From: GWC2-56-14 sp043731355
GTDB lineage: Bacteria > Nitrospirota > UBA9217
Reading direction: 5' to 3'
NCBI GenBank assembly: GCA_043731355.1
Contig: JAYTJE010000170.1
Span: forward strand, 1 to 42,833
Length of the DNA stretch: 42,833 nt
Shown: positions 23,706 through 31,842 of the stretch, piece after piece
Layout of the letters: the number at the start of each line of letters is the position of its first letter
How positions within the stretch are numbered: position 1 is the first letter of the stretch
Position numbers and translations under genes: made by a program
Notes under the pieces: generated by a model
What the model saw: only the letters and a program-made list of their open reading frames with translations
Told to the model about the DNA's origin: nothing
Databases searched by the model: none

Positions 23706-26086
23706 GACGTCTTCTCGTCCGCTGCCGGAGCCATGAGGCTGCAGAACGAGGGTACGACCAGCACGGATGCCAGATATCCCGCGACCATCGAGATCACCAT
23801 GGCGACACCGGTGGAATAAAGTGCCGGATGTTTTGCAAACAACAGCGCTCCTGCCCCGATCACGTTCGATCCGGCAGACAAGGTCATTGCCATGACGGTA
23901 CCGAAATGCAGATTGTGGCGATATTCGTAGGTGATCCCCAGCCCGTAGTCCACGATGACCCCGCTGGCGATCACGCCGGCGATGATATTGACGACGTTCA
24001 GCGGCATGCCGAACAGCGACATGATGCCCAGCAGCCAGACCACACCGGTGAGAAGCGGCACCAGCGCGATCAGCGTTTCCTTCCAGTTCCTGAAGAAAAG
24101 CCAGGTAAGCACAAGATTGAACAATACGGCCAGCGGCGCCAGGAAATACATCTCTCTGATCGTAAAATGGGAGATGGACGCCGACAATGCTTTCCCAGAT
24201 ACGACAAAGGTTCCGGGATACTTCTGTGTCAACGGCCGAAGAGCGTCAATGTTCTTCTGCTCGTCCGGAAAGAACGACATGATACGGTACTCGCCGTCTT
24301 TATTCACCACAAACCGCTCCTGCAAATGAGCGATAAGTCCGCCTGGATGCGAGAAATCGCTTTCCCGGGAATACAGCCCGTCAAAAAAAGGGGCAAAAGC
24401 GCGGTCCGAGAATCCATAGGTCGCCGATTTTCCCCTGATCAGTCCCTTGAGCTTCCGCTCTCTCCCCTGTTTCCAGAAACGGTCCCAGCGGTCCCGGTTC
24501 TCTTTCCTGCTTTTTTCCGAGGGCCAGAACAACGCAAGGCTCGTGAATTCTTCTTTGTCAACGACCGTCATTGCTTCGCGGTACACGCGGTCATTTGTTT
24601 CCATGGCCTCGTTGAGGTTACGACCCGTGACCACCAGGATCGCCTGGTTGGTCTTTCCGCCCCAGGCCTCATGAAAGTTCTGTTCTGCCTTGAACACGGC
24701 AGGCGCGCTGCCGTCCAGTTTTTTTACATCGCTGTCGAAGCGGACCGAAAAGGACAGGATCAGCAGCGCGATCGTCAAGATCGCCCAGACGCCCAGCGTC
24801 GATTTTACGGGCCAGTGGAACTTCTTCAGACGATCGCCTATGGTCGGGTCAGGAACCAGCGTAAAGCGCTTCCAGGACAGGGTCAAGGGCAGGACGAACA
24901 GGGAAAAGAGGAGGCACAGGACCAGGCACACGATAGAGAACAGCGCGAGTTGCTGGTAGCCGCGAATCTGGGAGAATACGAGAACAGCGAAACTGAAGAT
25001 GGTCGTGATCGCGTCCATGAATACTAATTTGCCGAGTTTTCCCATCTGCGACGCATCCGTGCCGCGCTTCAGGGCAATGTACACGATCAGGCCGAAATCG
25101 GATATGCCGACAATGGAGGTGCCGAAACCGATGACGAGGTAGGAAAGCGTTCCTTGAACGAGCGCCACGATGACGATCGCCCATACGACCGCGAGCAGCG
25201 GAAAGAGAATGACAAAAAAAGCGCGCGTATCGCGAAACACGAAGAGGAAGAGGAGAAGAAAGCCGAGCGATGCTACCAGGGTAGCAACAGCGATGTCCCT
25301 AATGATCACCTGTTCATTGCTGACCGTGTGCAGGTGTCCGCCGATGACATCCGCCGAAACGTAGTCCGGAAGCTGTTTTATTTTTTCTTCCAGCACCCGG
25401 ACCAGTTCCTTGCTCCGCGTGGCATCCATCATGGGGACCGTGGTCTGCACGATCACCATGGCATGCCTGCCGTCGCGGCTCAGAAAATGTCCATCCTCGA
25501 CAACCACGTCGTATCCCATGGAAGAGGGAAGCGCCTTCAGTTTTCCATAGAGCAGGGTCTTGATGCCCAGGGGGTCGGTGCGGGAAAGTGAAGCGGTAAA
25601 GACGCTTTCCGGCCTGAAGGTCTGCAAATAGATCTGCTTGAGCTTTGCCTCCACGGACGGACCGTTTATCTGAGCGTCCAGGGAGGACAGTTCTTCCGCG
25701 GTCAGGATCTGAGGACCGTACTGAAGGACCGAAAATTCGTCCATGGCATCGGCCATGGATACTCCGGACGTAACCTTGGCGAACAACGGCGGCTCAAGAG
25801 AGGATGCCAGCTGATCGACCGCTGCAAAAAGGTCTTTCTTGTCCTTGTCCGGCCTGGTGAGTGCCAGGGAGATAATGACCTTGTCGGACAGGCTGGAGTC
25901 GCGCAGGAACTGCATGCTCCGGGTGACGTCCTTGTCAGGCGGGAGCATAAGATCGACGCTGCCTTCGTACCGGATAAGCGAGAGGCCGAAAACCGAGGCA
26001 ACAGTAACGACCGCGACAAAGAGCAGGACCAGCCGTTTATGGGTTCGCGCAAGATCAAAGCCCCTGGAGAAAAAACGTTCGAGCAT
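23702..26086 (-). CDS. MMPL/RND-family lipid exporter
   Basis: A 794-aa inner membrane transporter with the RND double repeat. TM1 (LVLLFVAVVTVASVFGLSLI) comes first, then a large periplasmic domain of about 210 residues, then five helices containing GISDFGLIVYIALKRG. The second half repeats this from about residue 430, with SGVIVDYGLGITYEYR in the equivalent helix. The aspartates in these paired helices fit proton relay. MMPL proteins of this size export lipids or polyenes across the inner membrane; aryl polyene loci have one next to LolA and DUF3261 genes, as here. Its start codon shares one base with the LolA stop (TGATG). Confidence 0.9.
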   Translation of the reverse strand: MLERFFSRGFDLARTHKRLVLLFVAVVTVASVFGLSLIRYEGSVDLMLPPDKDVTRSMQFLRDSSLSDKVIISLALTRPDKDKKDLFAAVDQLASSLEPPLFAKVTSGVSMADAMDEFSVLQYGPQILTAEELSSLDAQINGPSVEAKLKQIYLQTFRPESVFTASLSRTDPLGIKTLLYGKLKALPSSMGYDVVVEDGHFLSRDGRHAMVIVQTTVPMMDATRSKELVRVLEEKIKQLPDYVSADVIGGHLHTVSNEQVIIRDIAVATLVASLGFLLLFLFVFRDTRAFFVILFPLLAVVWAIVIVALVQGTLSYLVIGFGTSIVGISDFGLIVYIALKRGTDASQMGKLGKLVFMDAITTIFSFAVLVFSQIRGYQQLALFSIVCLVLCLLFSLFVLPLTLSWKRFTLVPDPTIGDRLKKFHWPVKSTLGVWAILTIALLILSFSVRFDSDVKKLDGSAPAVFKAEQNFHEAWGGKTNQAILVVTGRNLNEAMETNDRVYREAMTVVDKEEFTSLALFWPSEKSRKENRDRWDRFWKQGRERKLKGLIRGKSATYGFSDRAFAPFFDGLYSRESDFSHPGGLIAHLQERFVVNKDGEYRIMSFFPDEQKNIDALRPLTQKYPGTFVVSGKALSASISHFTIREMYFLAPLAVLFNLVLTWLFFRNWKETLIALVPLLTGVVWLLGIMSLFGMPLNVVNIIAGVIASGVIVDYGLGITYEYRHNLHFGTVMAMTLSAGSNVIGAGALLFAKHPALYSTGVAMVISMVAGYLASVLVVPSFCSLMAPAADEKTS

Positions 26087-26766
26087 CAGCCTTTTACCTC
26101 AAAGCTGGAGCTGTCAAGGGGGACATTTAACAGAGTATTGATAAAATTGATGGTCGTAACGTCACCGTTCACTTCCCGGATCAGGATCTGTTTGAGATAC
26201 TTCTGGTCGTCCCGGAACGTGATCGTGATGCTTTTGATGACCTTTTTGGAGATATTCTTTTCCAGCGGTATGAACTCAAGCACCAGCGGGTCATTCTGTT
26301 TCACCCGCACCTCATTGGTAGCCAGGAGCGAACCATACTCTCCCGAGAACCAGACGGTCAGTTGATTGAGCACGTTCTGAAAAATTGGGTTCTTGGCGAG
26401 CGACAGTTCCTGGACCTTGTTTGTGTCTTCGTCCCACTGGCGGATCAATTTGTCCGTGATCAGCACGGAATACCGGACCGGCGAATCCACATGCCAGGCG
26501 ATCTTGCCCGGCTTCAGAAGATAGATCCGGCCCTTCAGAACAAGCTTCTCCTTGAACATGGCCATTTCTTTTTCCTGCGTGAACTCCGTTTTCAGGCTCG
26601 TGAAATCCGAGATTTTCTTCCCGATGCTGTTCAACAGGCTGGACAGGTCACTCTGCCGCGGCGTTGTTGTCGCGCTTTTGTCCTCCGCAAAAACCGCTCC
26701 TGCCGGCGTCAGAAAACACAGACTCAGCGTGAGAAGCAGCATCGGGCTTCTGTGCATACTGTTCAT
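26086..26766 (-). CDS. LolA-like periplasmic lipid/lipoprotein carrier
   Basis: A 226-aa secreted protein: signal peptide MNSMHRSPMLLLTLSLCFL with cleavage likely after VFA. A LolA-like domain follows (FTSLKTEFTQEKEMAMF, RIYLLKPGKIAWHVDSP, MVVD-like end LNVPLDSSSFEVKG). The LolA fold binds acyl chains in a hydrophobic half-barrel and shuttles them across the periplasm. In the cluster it would accept the product extruded by the MMPL exporter, encoded directly after it. I start at ATG 26766, at the overlap with the upstream gene; the longer open frame runs antisense to codon use of that gene and is a shadow. Confidence 0.85.
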   Translation of the reverse strand: MNSMHRSPMLLLTLSLCFLTPAGAVFAEDKSATTTPRQSDLSSLLNSIGKKISDFTSLKTEFTQEKEMAMFKEKLVLKGRIYLLKPGKIAWHVDSPVRYSVLITDKLIRQWDEDTNKVQELSLAKNPIFQNVLNQLTVWFSGEYGSLLATNEVRVKQNDPLVLEFIPLEKNISKKVIKSITITFRDDQKYLKQILIREVNGDVTTINFINTLLNVPLDSSSFEVKG

Positions 26767-28250
26767 CCTGCCGCCTTCCCGTCGCTCTGCCAGACCTTGA
26801 GCTCGCCCCGGGCGATCATGGTGCCGCCCTTTTTCACTTCTCCATGGATAATGCCGAAGTCGCCGTACTTTGCGACCTTGAGCACGGAAATGCGCAAAAC
26901 ATCGCCGATCCTGGCGCTGCCGAGGATCTCGAAGTTTTTGATGCCGAGCAGGAAACCCTCCTGCTGAGGATCGCGGCTTCCCAGCGTACGGAACCCTTCC
27001 TGCGCCGCAATGGCCTGGGACATGAGCTCGGGATAGGAAGCCGCATCGAGCGTCCCGTCCTTCCCCACGAAGATCATCTCCTCCAGCACCGTCATCTCCG
27101 ACGTGGAGGACCGCTCCTTCATTTCGAGCAGCCGGTCGATCATGAGCATGGGCGGCTTGTGCGGAACGAGCTGGGCGGCATCCACGGGCAGAAAGAGGAT
27201 ATCCTCGCGCCGGTCGAGGTTCTTCCAGCAGAGCGGGTCCGAAGCAAGATAATCGCCGGTCATCTGATACGCCGCGCCGCGGCAGCCGTAACATTCGCTC
27301 AAGCGTTCGCATTCCCGGCAGGGCCCCTTGATCGTCTCGGTATACCGCTTGAGGTCCTGGACCACTTCGCTGTCCTTCAGTATCTCTTTGAGTTTTTGCT
27401 TGCGCACGTTGCCGATCGTGATCGTGACGCCGACGCAGGGTTGTACGTCTCCTTCGGAATTCACGGCGCAGGAAAACCGGTGACGCAGGCACTCCCCGCC
27501 GATGAGCGGCGGTTTGGGGTCCCAGTTGTGGCCGTATTTGTTCCGGTCTATTTTGGCAATGCGCTTGAACAGCTCCTCCACCTGACGGGAATCGACATCG
27601 AGCATGTTATGCTCTTTGGCGCCGCCCTGCGGCGTGATCATCTCGAAATAGGGGGCGATGTTCTGGTCCCGCAGCCACTCCCACATCTTCGGGAGTTCCT
27701 CGATGTTCTGCTGGCAGACGACCGTGCTGATGCCCATGAACCGGTCCTTAGACGGATAGCCCGCCTCTTTCAGGTTTTTGAAGGCCTCGTGGATCTGGGT
27801 GTAGGCGCCTTTCCTGCCCGAAAGCGTGTCCTGGACCTTTTCATCAAAGGTGTTCATCTTAAGCACGACCCGGACACCGGCTGTATAGAGTTCCTGGGCC
27901 TTCTCCCGGGTGATGCCCGTTCCGTTGGTGAAGAGTTCCACGTCCATGTCCAGCCCGCGGATGAAGTTGATCATTTCCATGATATGCGGATAGAGCATGG
28001 GCTCCCCGCCGAGGACGATCATCTTCCGCGCGCCCAGTTCCTTGGCCTGCGTGATCAGGTCGAAGAACTCTTCCCGGCTCAGCTCGTCCCGCCGCACCGT
28101 GTGGTCCGAAGCATAGCAGTAGAGGCAGCGGAAGTTGCAGCTCTTGTTGAATTCCATTTCCATGGAAAGGAGCCGGCCCTCGCGGACGGCTTCGGCGATC
28201 TCTTCCTGATTAAACTCAGCGCCATAGATGCGACTCTGACAGCTTTTCAT
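26763..28250 (-). CDS. Radical SAM/SPASM enzyme fused to ApeP-like dehydratase domain
   Basis: A 495-aa fusion. Residues about 28-230 are a radical SAM core with FNKSCNFRCLYCYAS (Cys38, 42, 45) and GGEP at 81-84. Residues about 250-345 form a SPASM-like auxiliary cluster region with Cys254, 261, 272, 311, 314, 320, 323 and 341. From about 358 to the end is a hotdog dehydratase of ApeP type: LVPHKPPMLMIDRLLEM (His364) and PELMSQAIAAQEGF (Glu408). The frame is continuous and both starts and stops overlap neighbours by 4 bases. The fusion implies that a radical step and the dehydration act on the same ACP-bound intermediate. I know no described enzyme with this pairing. Confidence 0.87.
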   Translation of the reverse strand: MKSCQSRIYGAEFNQEEIAEAVREGRLLSMEMEFNKSCNFRCLYCYASDHTVRRDELSREEFFDLITQAKELGARKMIVLGGEPMLYPHIMEMINFIRGLDMDVELFTNGTGITREKAQELYTAGVRVVLKMNTFDEKVQDTLSGRKGAYTQIHEAFKNLKEAGYPSKDRFMGISTVVCQQNIEELPKMWEWLRDQNIAPYFEMITPQGGAKEHNMLDVDSRQVEELFKRIAKIDRNKYGHNWDPKPPLIGGECLRHRFSCAVNSEGDVQPCVGVTITIGNVRKQKLKEILKDSEVVQDLKRYTETIKGPCRECERLSECYGCRGAAYQMTGDYLASDPLCWKNLDRREDILFLPVDAAQLVPHKPPMLMIDRLLEMKERSSTSEMTVLEEMIFVGKDGTLDAASYPELMSQAIAAQEGFRTLGSRDPQQEGFLLGIKNFEILGSARIGDVLRISVLKVAKYGDFGIIHGEVKKGGTMIARGELKVWQSDGKAAG

Positions 28251-29557
28251 AGTTTTTTTCTCTTATCCACGAAGCGAATTAATTTCCGAGAGTTCCCGGC
28301 AAATACCTGGCTTTTCACCTCTTCCTCGCTCGCCAGAACGACCTCCGGCCGCACGCGCAGATGCGCCTGCAGCTTTTCGGCGATCATTTCAGGAGTGAGA
28401 GAATGGTCTCTGAGGGCGACCGTGACCTTTACTGTATCGGAAAGGTCAAAATCGCTCGTTGCGGTCACGTAGTATTCGCTGATCCCCGGCAGCGCGTCGA
28501 GGACCGCATAGAGGGAGTTCGGATACAAGGTCGTGCCGCGAAATTTTATCATGTGGTTCTTGCGCCCGATAATGGGGCCCAGCCGGGGCGATCTCCTTCC
28601 GCAGGAGCAGGGCGCATCGATCAGAAAGCTCATGTCCCCGGTCTTGAACCGCAAAAGCGGCATGCCTTCGATCGCCAGGGGCGTAACCACCACCTCGCCC
28701 AACTCGCCTGACGGGAGCGCCTCTCCCTGGTCATCTACGATCTCCACTACCGCCAGGTTCGGATGCAGGTGTCCGCCCTGCTGGGCAGTGCATTCGCAGA
28801 ACGAGGTAATGGTCTCCGAGGACGCATAGGTCGAATAGACTTTGGCGCCCCAGACCGTTTCCAGGCTTTCACCCACGCGCAGGAACCGCAGCGCACGGTC
28901 CCGGAGCGGTTCGCCGATGCAGACCAGCCGACTCACGCCGCTCTGGTGAGGGTCGAGGCCGCGTGATTGTATGAACTGCCCCAGCTTGAGCAAAAAGGTC
29001 GGCACGCCGACGATCGCCGTTGGCTTGAGCCGCTGAATGATATCGAGATGACTTTCGAAACTGCTCAGTCCGTTCCTGATCGCTGCCGCGCCGAGGCTCC
29101 GGATGCCGGAGAAGTACGCCAACCCGGCGATGAAACAGCGGTCAATGGTGCAGGTGAGCAGGACAACATCGTCCCGGGTCAGTCCGCAGCTTTCGAAGGA
29201 CAGCTCTTCGTTATAGGCGAGCCTGCGGAGATCGTTCTCGGTGTACATCATCGCGGTCGGCCTGCCGGTCGTGCCGGACGACAGGACCATGTCCACAATG
29301 GCCGCCCGCGGAACAGCGAGAAACTCGTCGTTATGCGTCCCCAGGGCGGTCTTGTCCGTAAGCGGAAGCGCGGGGAGCGAGTCAAGAGTGACCGCCGGCG
29401 GATCTATGCTTTTTGCTTTGAAGAGCGCACGGTAATAGGGCGAATGGGCGGAGAGGTACTGAAGATGTTTCTTCAGCAACCCTTCCTGTACCGCTCGTAT
29501 CCCGGCTGGTGACGCGAACTCCAGTTTTCGGTGACCGTCAAATTCCATCATGTTCAT
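28247..29557 (-). CDS. PaaK-like acyl/aryl-CoA ligase
   Basis: A 436-aa adenylate-forming enzyme of the phenylacetate-CoA ligase type: MVLSSGTTGRPTAMMYT (phosphate loop at 93-101), STYASSET, RFKTGD and the CSCGRRSPRLGPIIGR block typical of PaaK. It lacks the long N-terminal domain of acyl-CoA synthetases. It would activate an aromatic or other carboxylic acid as CoA or ACP thioester; in an aryl polyene-like locus this would be the starter. GGAG lies 8 bases before ATG 29557, which overlaps the PlsC stop. Its own stop overlaps the radical SAM/dehydratase fusion gene. Confidence 0.85.
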   Translation of the reverse strand: MNMMEFDGHRKLEFASPAGIRAVQEGLLKKHLQYLSAHSPYYRALFKAKSIDPPAVTLDSLPALPLTDKTALGTHNDEFLAVPRAAIVDMVLSSGTTGRPTAMMYTENDLRRLAYNEELSFESCGLTRDDVVLLTCTIDRCFIAGLAYFSGIRSLGAAAIRNGLSSFESHLDIIQRLKPTAIVGVPTFLLKLGQFIQSRGLDPHQSGVSRLVCIGEPLRDRALRFLRVGESLETVWGAKVYSTYASSETITSFCECTAQQGGHLHPNLAVVEIVDDQGEALPSGELGEVVVTPLAIEGMPLLRFKTGDMSFLIDAPCSCGRRSPRLGPIIGRKNHMIKFRGTTLYPNSLYAVLDALPGISEYYVTATSDFDLSDTVKVTVALRDHSLTPEMIAEKLQAHLRVRPEVVLASEEEVKSQVFAGNSRKLIRFVDKRKKL

Positions 29558-30306
29558 ACGGCTTTCTCCATGACGGACAGCTCGTCATCGATAATATGCC
29601 AAACCCTGTTCTTGAACGCGAAGGCGTTCAGGTCCTTGTATTCATCCCAGGTGATCGCGGGCAGCCGCCGCACCGTGATCGTACCCGGCTGCAACAACAC
29701 CGACCCTTTCGGGGGAATATTCTCGTTCCCGGTGATGCAGAGCGGGACCACGGACGCCCGGGACTCAAGTGCCAGCCGGAACGCAGCTCCGTGAAAACTC
29801 CCCATGGTCCTGCTCGCCGATCGCGTCCCCTCGGGGAAAAAAATGATCGATACGCCCTCGGACAGCAGTTTCGTTGCTTGTTCCATAAACTGTTCATGCG
29901 ACATTCTTCTGATGTTCAGGTATCCCGAGAACCGGGCATACAGCCCCAGGACCGGTATTCTGAAGGGCCAGACATTCACGATCTGCACGCACTCATGCGG
30001 CAGGACGCACATGAGGAACGCGTCCGAAGCCGCGCGGTGGTTGCACACAAAAATGTACGGTCCGTCGGAAGCGTCCTTGCCACGGTCCTCATACCGGAGT
30101 TTGATCCAGGGGTAAGGGACCATGGTAATGAGTTTGCCGTACACGCTGATGGAGCGGCGGAACCGCTTCATGGTCCGGCGGTGCGACAGAAACAGCCTCG
30201 AGAGCGCCACCACCAGCGTCAGCGCCGGGATAGCGACCGACGAAAGCAGTAAAAAACAGGTGTAAAAATACAGGCTGAGAAAAAACGCTTTTCCTCGTTG
30301 CGGCAT
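29554..30306 (-). CDS. PlsC-type 1-acylglycerol-3-phosphate acyltransferase
   Basis: A 250-aa membrane-bound acyltransferase. After a hydrophobic N-terminus (LSLYFYTCFLLLSSVAIPAL) come the family blocks FVCNHRAASDAFL (HX4D) and IIFFPEGTRSA (substrate-binding), both intact. It moves an acyl group from ACP or CoA to a lipid alcohol such as lysophosphatidic acid. ATG 30306 lies 8 bases past the ACP-1 stop with AGGCGGA in front; the longer frame crosses that ACP. With ACP-1 directly upstream it may attach the special chain to a glycerolipid anchor. Confidence 0.86.
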   Translation of the reverse strand: MPQRGKAFFLSLYFYTCFLLLSSVAIPALTLVVALSRLFLSHRRTMKRFRRSISVYGKLITMVPYPWIKLRYEDRGKDASDGPYIFVCNHRAASDAFLMCVLPHECVQIVNVWPFRIPVLGLYARFSGYLNIRRMSHEQFMEQATKLLSEGVSIIFFPEGTRSASRTMGSFHGAAFRLALESRASVVPLCITGNENIPPKGSVLLQPGTITVRRLPAITWDEYKDLNAFAFKNRVWHIIDDELSVMEKAV

Positions 30307-30316
30307 CGCGGTCCGC

Positions 30317-30574
30317 CTACTTGCCTTCTTCGTTCTTGAGCGCGGAAATGAACTTATAGATGTCCTCAAGCGTCCGGATGTCCCTGATCTTTTCTTCGTT
30401 CCTGATCTTTACGCCGAAGGTGTTCTGGAGCGCGACGACCAGATCGACGATGTCAAGGCTGTCCAGCCCCAGATCGGTAAAGATATGCGCCGTCGGGACC
30501 AGGCGCTCCTTCTCGATCTCAAATGATTCCTCGAACACTGTATTGATCTTCTTGATGATTTCCTGATCGATCAT
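30317..30574 (-). CDS. Acyl carrier protein (ACP-1)
   Basis: An 85-aa ACP with DLGLDSLDIVDLVVAL (Ser39 carries phosphopantetheine). ATG 30574 is set by GGAGG five bases upstream. Between the FabF-like KS and PlsC genes, it is the natural carrier of the first module (KS, ketoreductase, dehydratases). It has the acidic helix II of FAS-type ACPs. Confidence 0.9.
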   Translation of the reverse strand: MIDQEIIKKINTVFEESFEIEKERLVPTAHIFTDLGLDSLDIVDLVVALQNTFGVKIRNEEKIRDIRTLEDIYKFISALKNEEGK

Positions 30575-30615
30575 GAGGCCTCCGATAAAACAAAATTCAA
30601 GTTCCATCTTCGAGC

Positions 30616-31842
30616 TTATATCTTTTTATACACCAGCGCGGCATTGATGCCGCCGAAAGCGAAGCCGTTCTTCAACACGGTCTTCACCTGTTTTTCGAGC
30701 GGCCGCTGAACATGCTGGATCCCCCCGCACTCCGGGCTTATGTTCTCCAGGTGCAGCGTCGGATAGATCACGCTCCGCTCCATCATCGCAAGCGAGGCGG
30801 CCAGTTCAATCGCGCCTGACGCGCCGAGCGTATGGCCGATATACCCCTTCAGGCTGCTGACCGGGACGGCTGCCCCGAACACCTCACGAATGGCCTCCGC
30901 TTCCTCCTGGTCTCCCTGGATGGTCGCCGTGGCATGGGCGCTGACATAATCGATGGACGCCGGCTGCGCGCCGGCCTCGCCGAGCGCCTGCCGCATGCAC
31001 GCGACCATGGAGCTCTTATTCGACTGGCTCACATGGAGGCCGTTTGCCGTGGTGCTGTAGCCGATAAGCTCGGCATAGATCTTCGCGTTTCGTTTGACCG
31101 CCCGTTCGTAGTCTTCGAGCACCACCAGACCGCTCCCCTCGCCGCAGACCAACCCGTCGCGGTCCCGGTCAAAGGGCCGCGGCGTCAGGTGCGGCCGGTC
31201 GTTGTATTTCGTCGAGGTCGCGAAAAGAATGTCAAAGGACCCGGTCACCGTGGGATGCAGCTCCTCGGCGCCGCCGCAGAGCAGAACGTCCTGCCGCCCG
31301 AGCCTGATCAGATCGTAGCCCGTGCCGATGGCATGGAGGGCCGAAGCGCAGGCCGCCGCAGGCGCCATGACCGTGCCGTTCAAGCCCAGATACTGGGCCA
31401 CGTTCACGGCAGCCGTGTGCGACATGCACTGAAAGAACATGGTCGAGTTCAGCTTGCCGAGGTCCTTTGCCGGCAGCATGAGCTCAAACGTATCATTGAT
31501 GCTCTTGGCGCTCCCCATGGTCGAACCGACGATGCAGCCAATTCGCCAGAGGTCCTCGCCTGCCAGCGTTATGCCCGCATCGGCGATCGCCTCATCAGCG
31601 GCCTGCGCCGCAAAAATGCTCATGCGCCCCATGGACCGCCGCTTCTGACGAGGGATCTTCTTCTCGTCCCGCATCGCGACCGGAGCCGCCACGAGGCTTT
31701 GCAAGCCGAGGTACTCCTCCCAGCCTTCCATGCGCCGCACCGCGCTCCGGCCTTCCTCAATGCCCTTTATGAGAGCGGGCAGACCGTTGCCGAAAGGCGA
31801 AACCACACCCACGCCGGTTATGACAACGCGCTTTAATGACAT
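30616..31842 (-). CDS. Beta-ketoacyl-ACP synthase II-like
   Basis: A 408-aa FabF-like enzyme (VVITGVGVVSPFGNG start, MAPAAACASALHAIG with Cys165, KGYIGHTLGASGA with His337). The first histidine block reads VSAHATATIQGDQEE (His303) instead of the usual NAHGTGT, with two Gly-to-Ala changes beside the active site; this could narrow the pocket. It extends ACP-bound chains by two carbons. The start overlaps the CrtI-like gene by 10 bases. It is the KS nearest the head of the operon and next to ACP-1. Confidence 0.9.
   Translation of the reverse strand: MSLKRVVITGVGVVSPFGNGLPALIKGIEEGRSAVRRMEGWEEYLGLQSLVAAPVAMRDEKKIPRQKRRSMGRMSIFAAQAADEAIADAGITLAGEDLWRIGCIVGSTMGSAKSINDTFELMLPAKDLGKLNSTMFFQCMSHTAAVNVAQYLGLNGTVMAPAAACASALHAIGTGYDLIRLGRQDVLLCGGAEELHPTVTGSFDILFATSTKYNDRPHLTPRPFDRDRDGLVCGEGSGLVVLEDYERAVKRNAKIYAELIGYSTTANGLHVSQSNKSSMVACMRQALGEAGAQPASIDYVSAHATATIQGDQEEAEAIREVFGAAVPVSSLKGYIGHTLGASGAIELAASLAMMERSVIYPTLHLENISPECGGIQHVQRPLEKQVKTVLKNGFAFGGINAALVYKKI

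Noticed and set aside
26767..27492. Long N-terminal extension of the LolA-like protein
   Set aside because: It runs over the radical SAM/dehydratase gene in another frame and reads as Arg-rich noise; the signal peptide starts at 26766.
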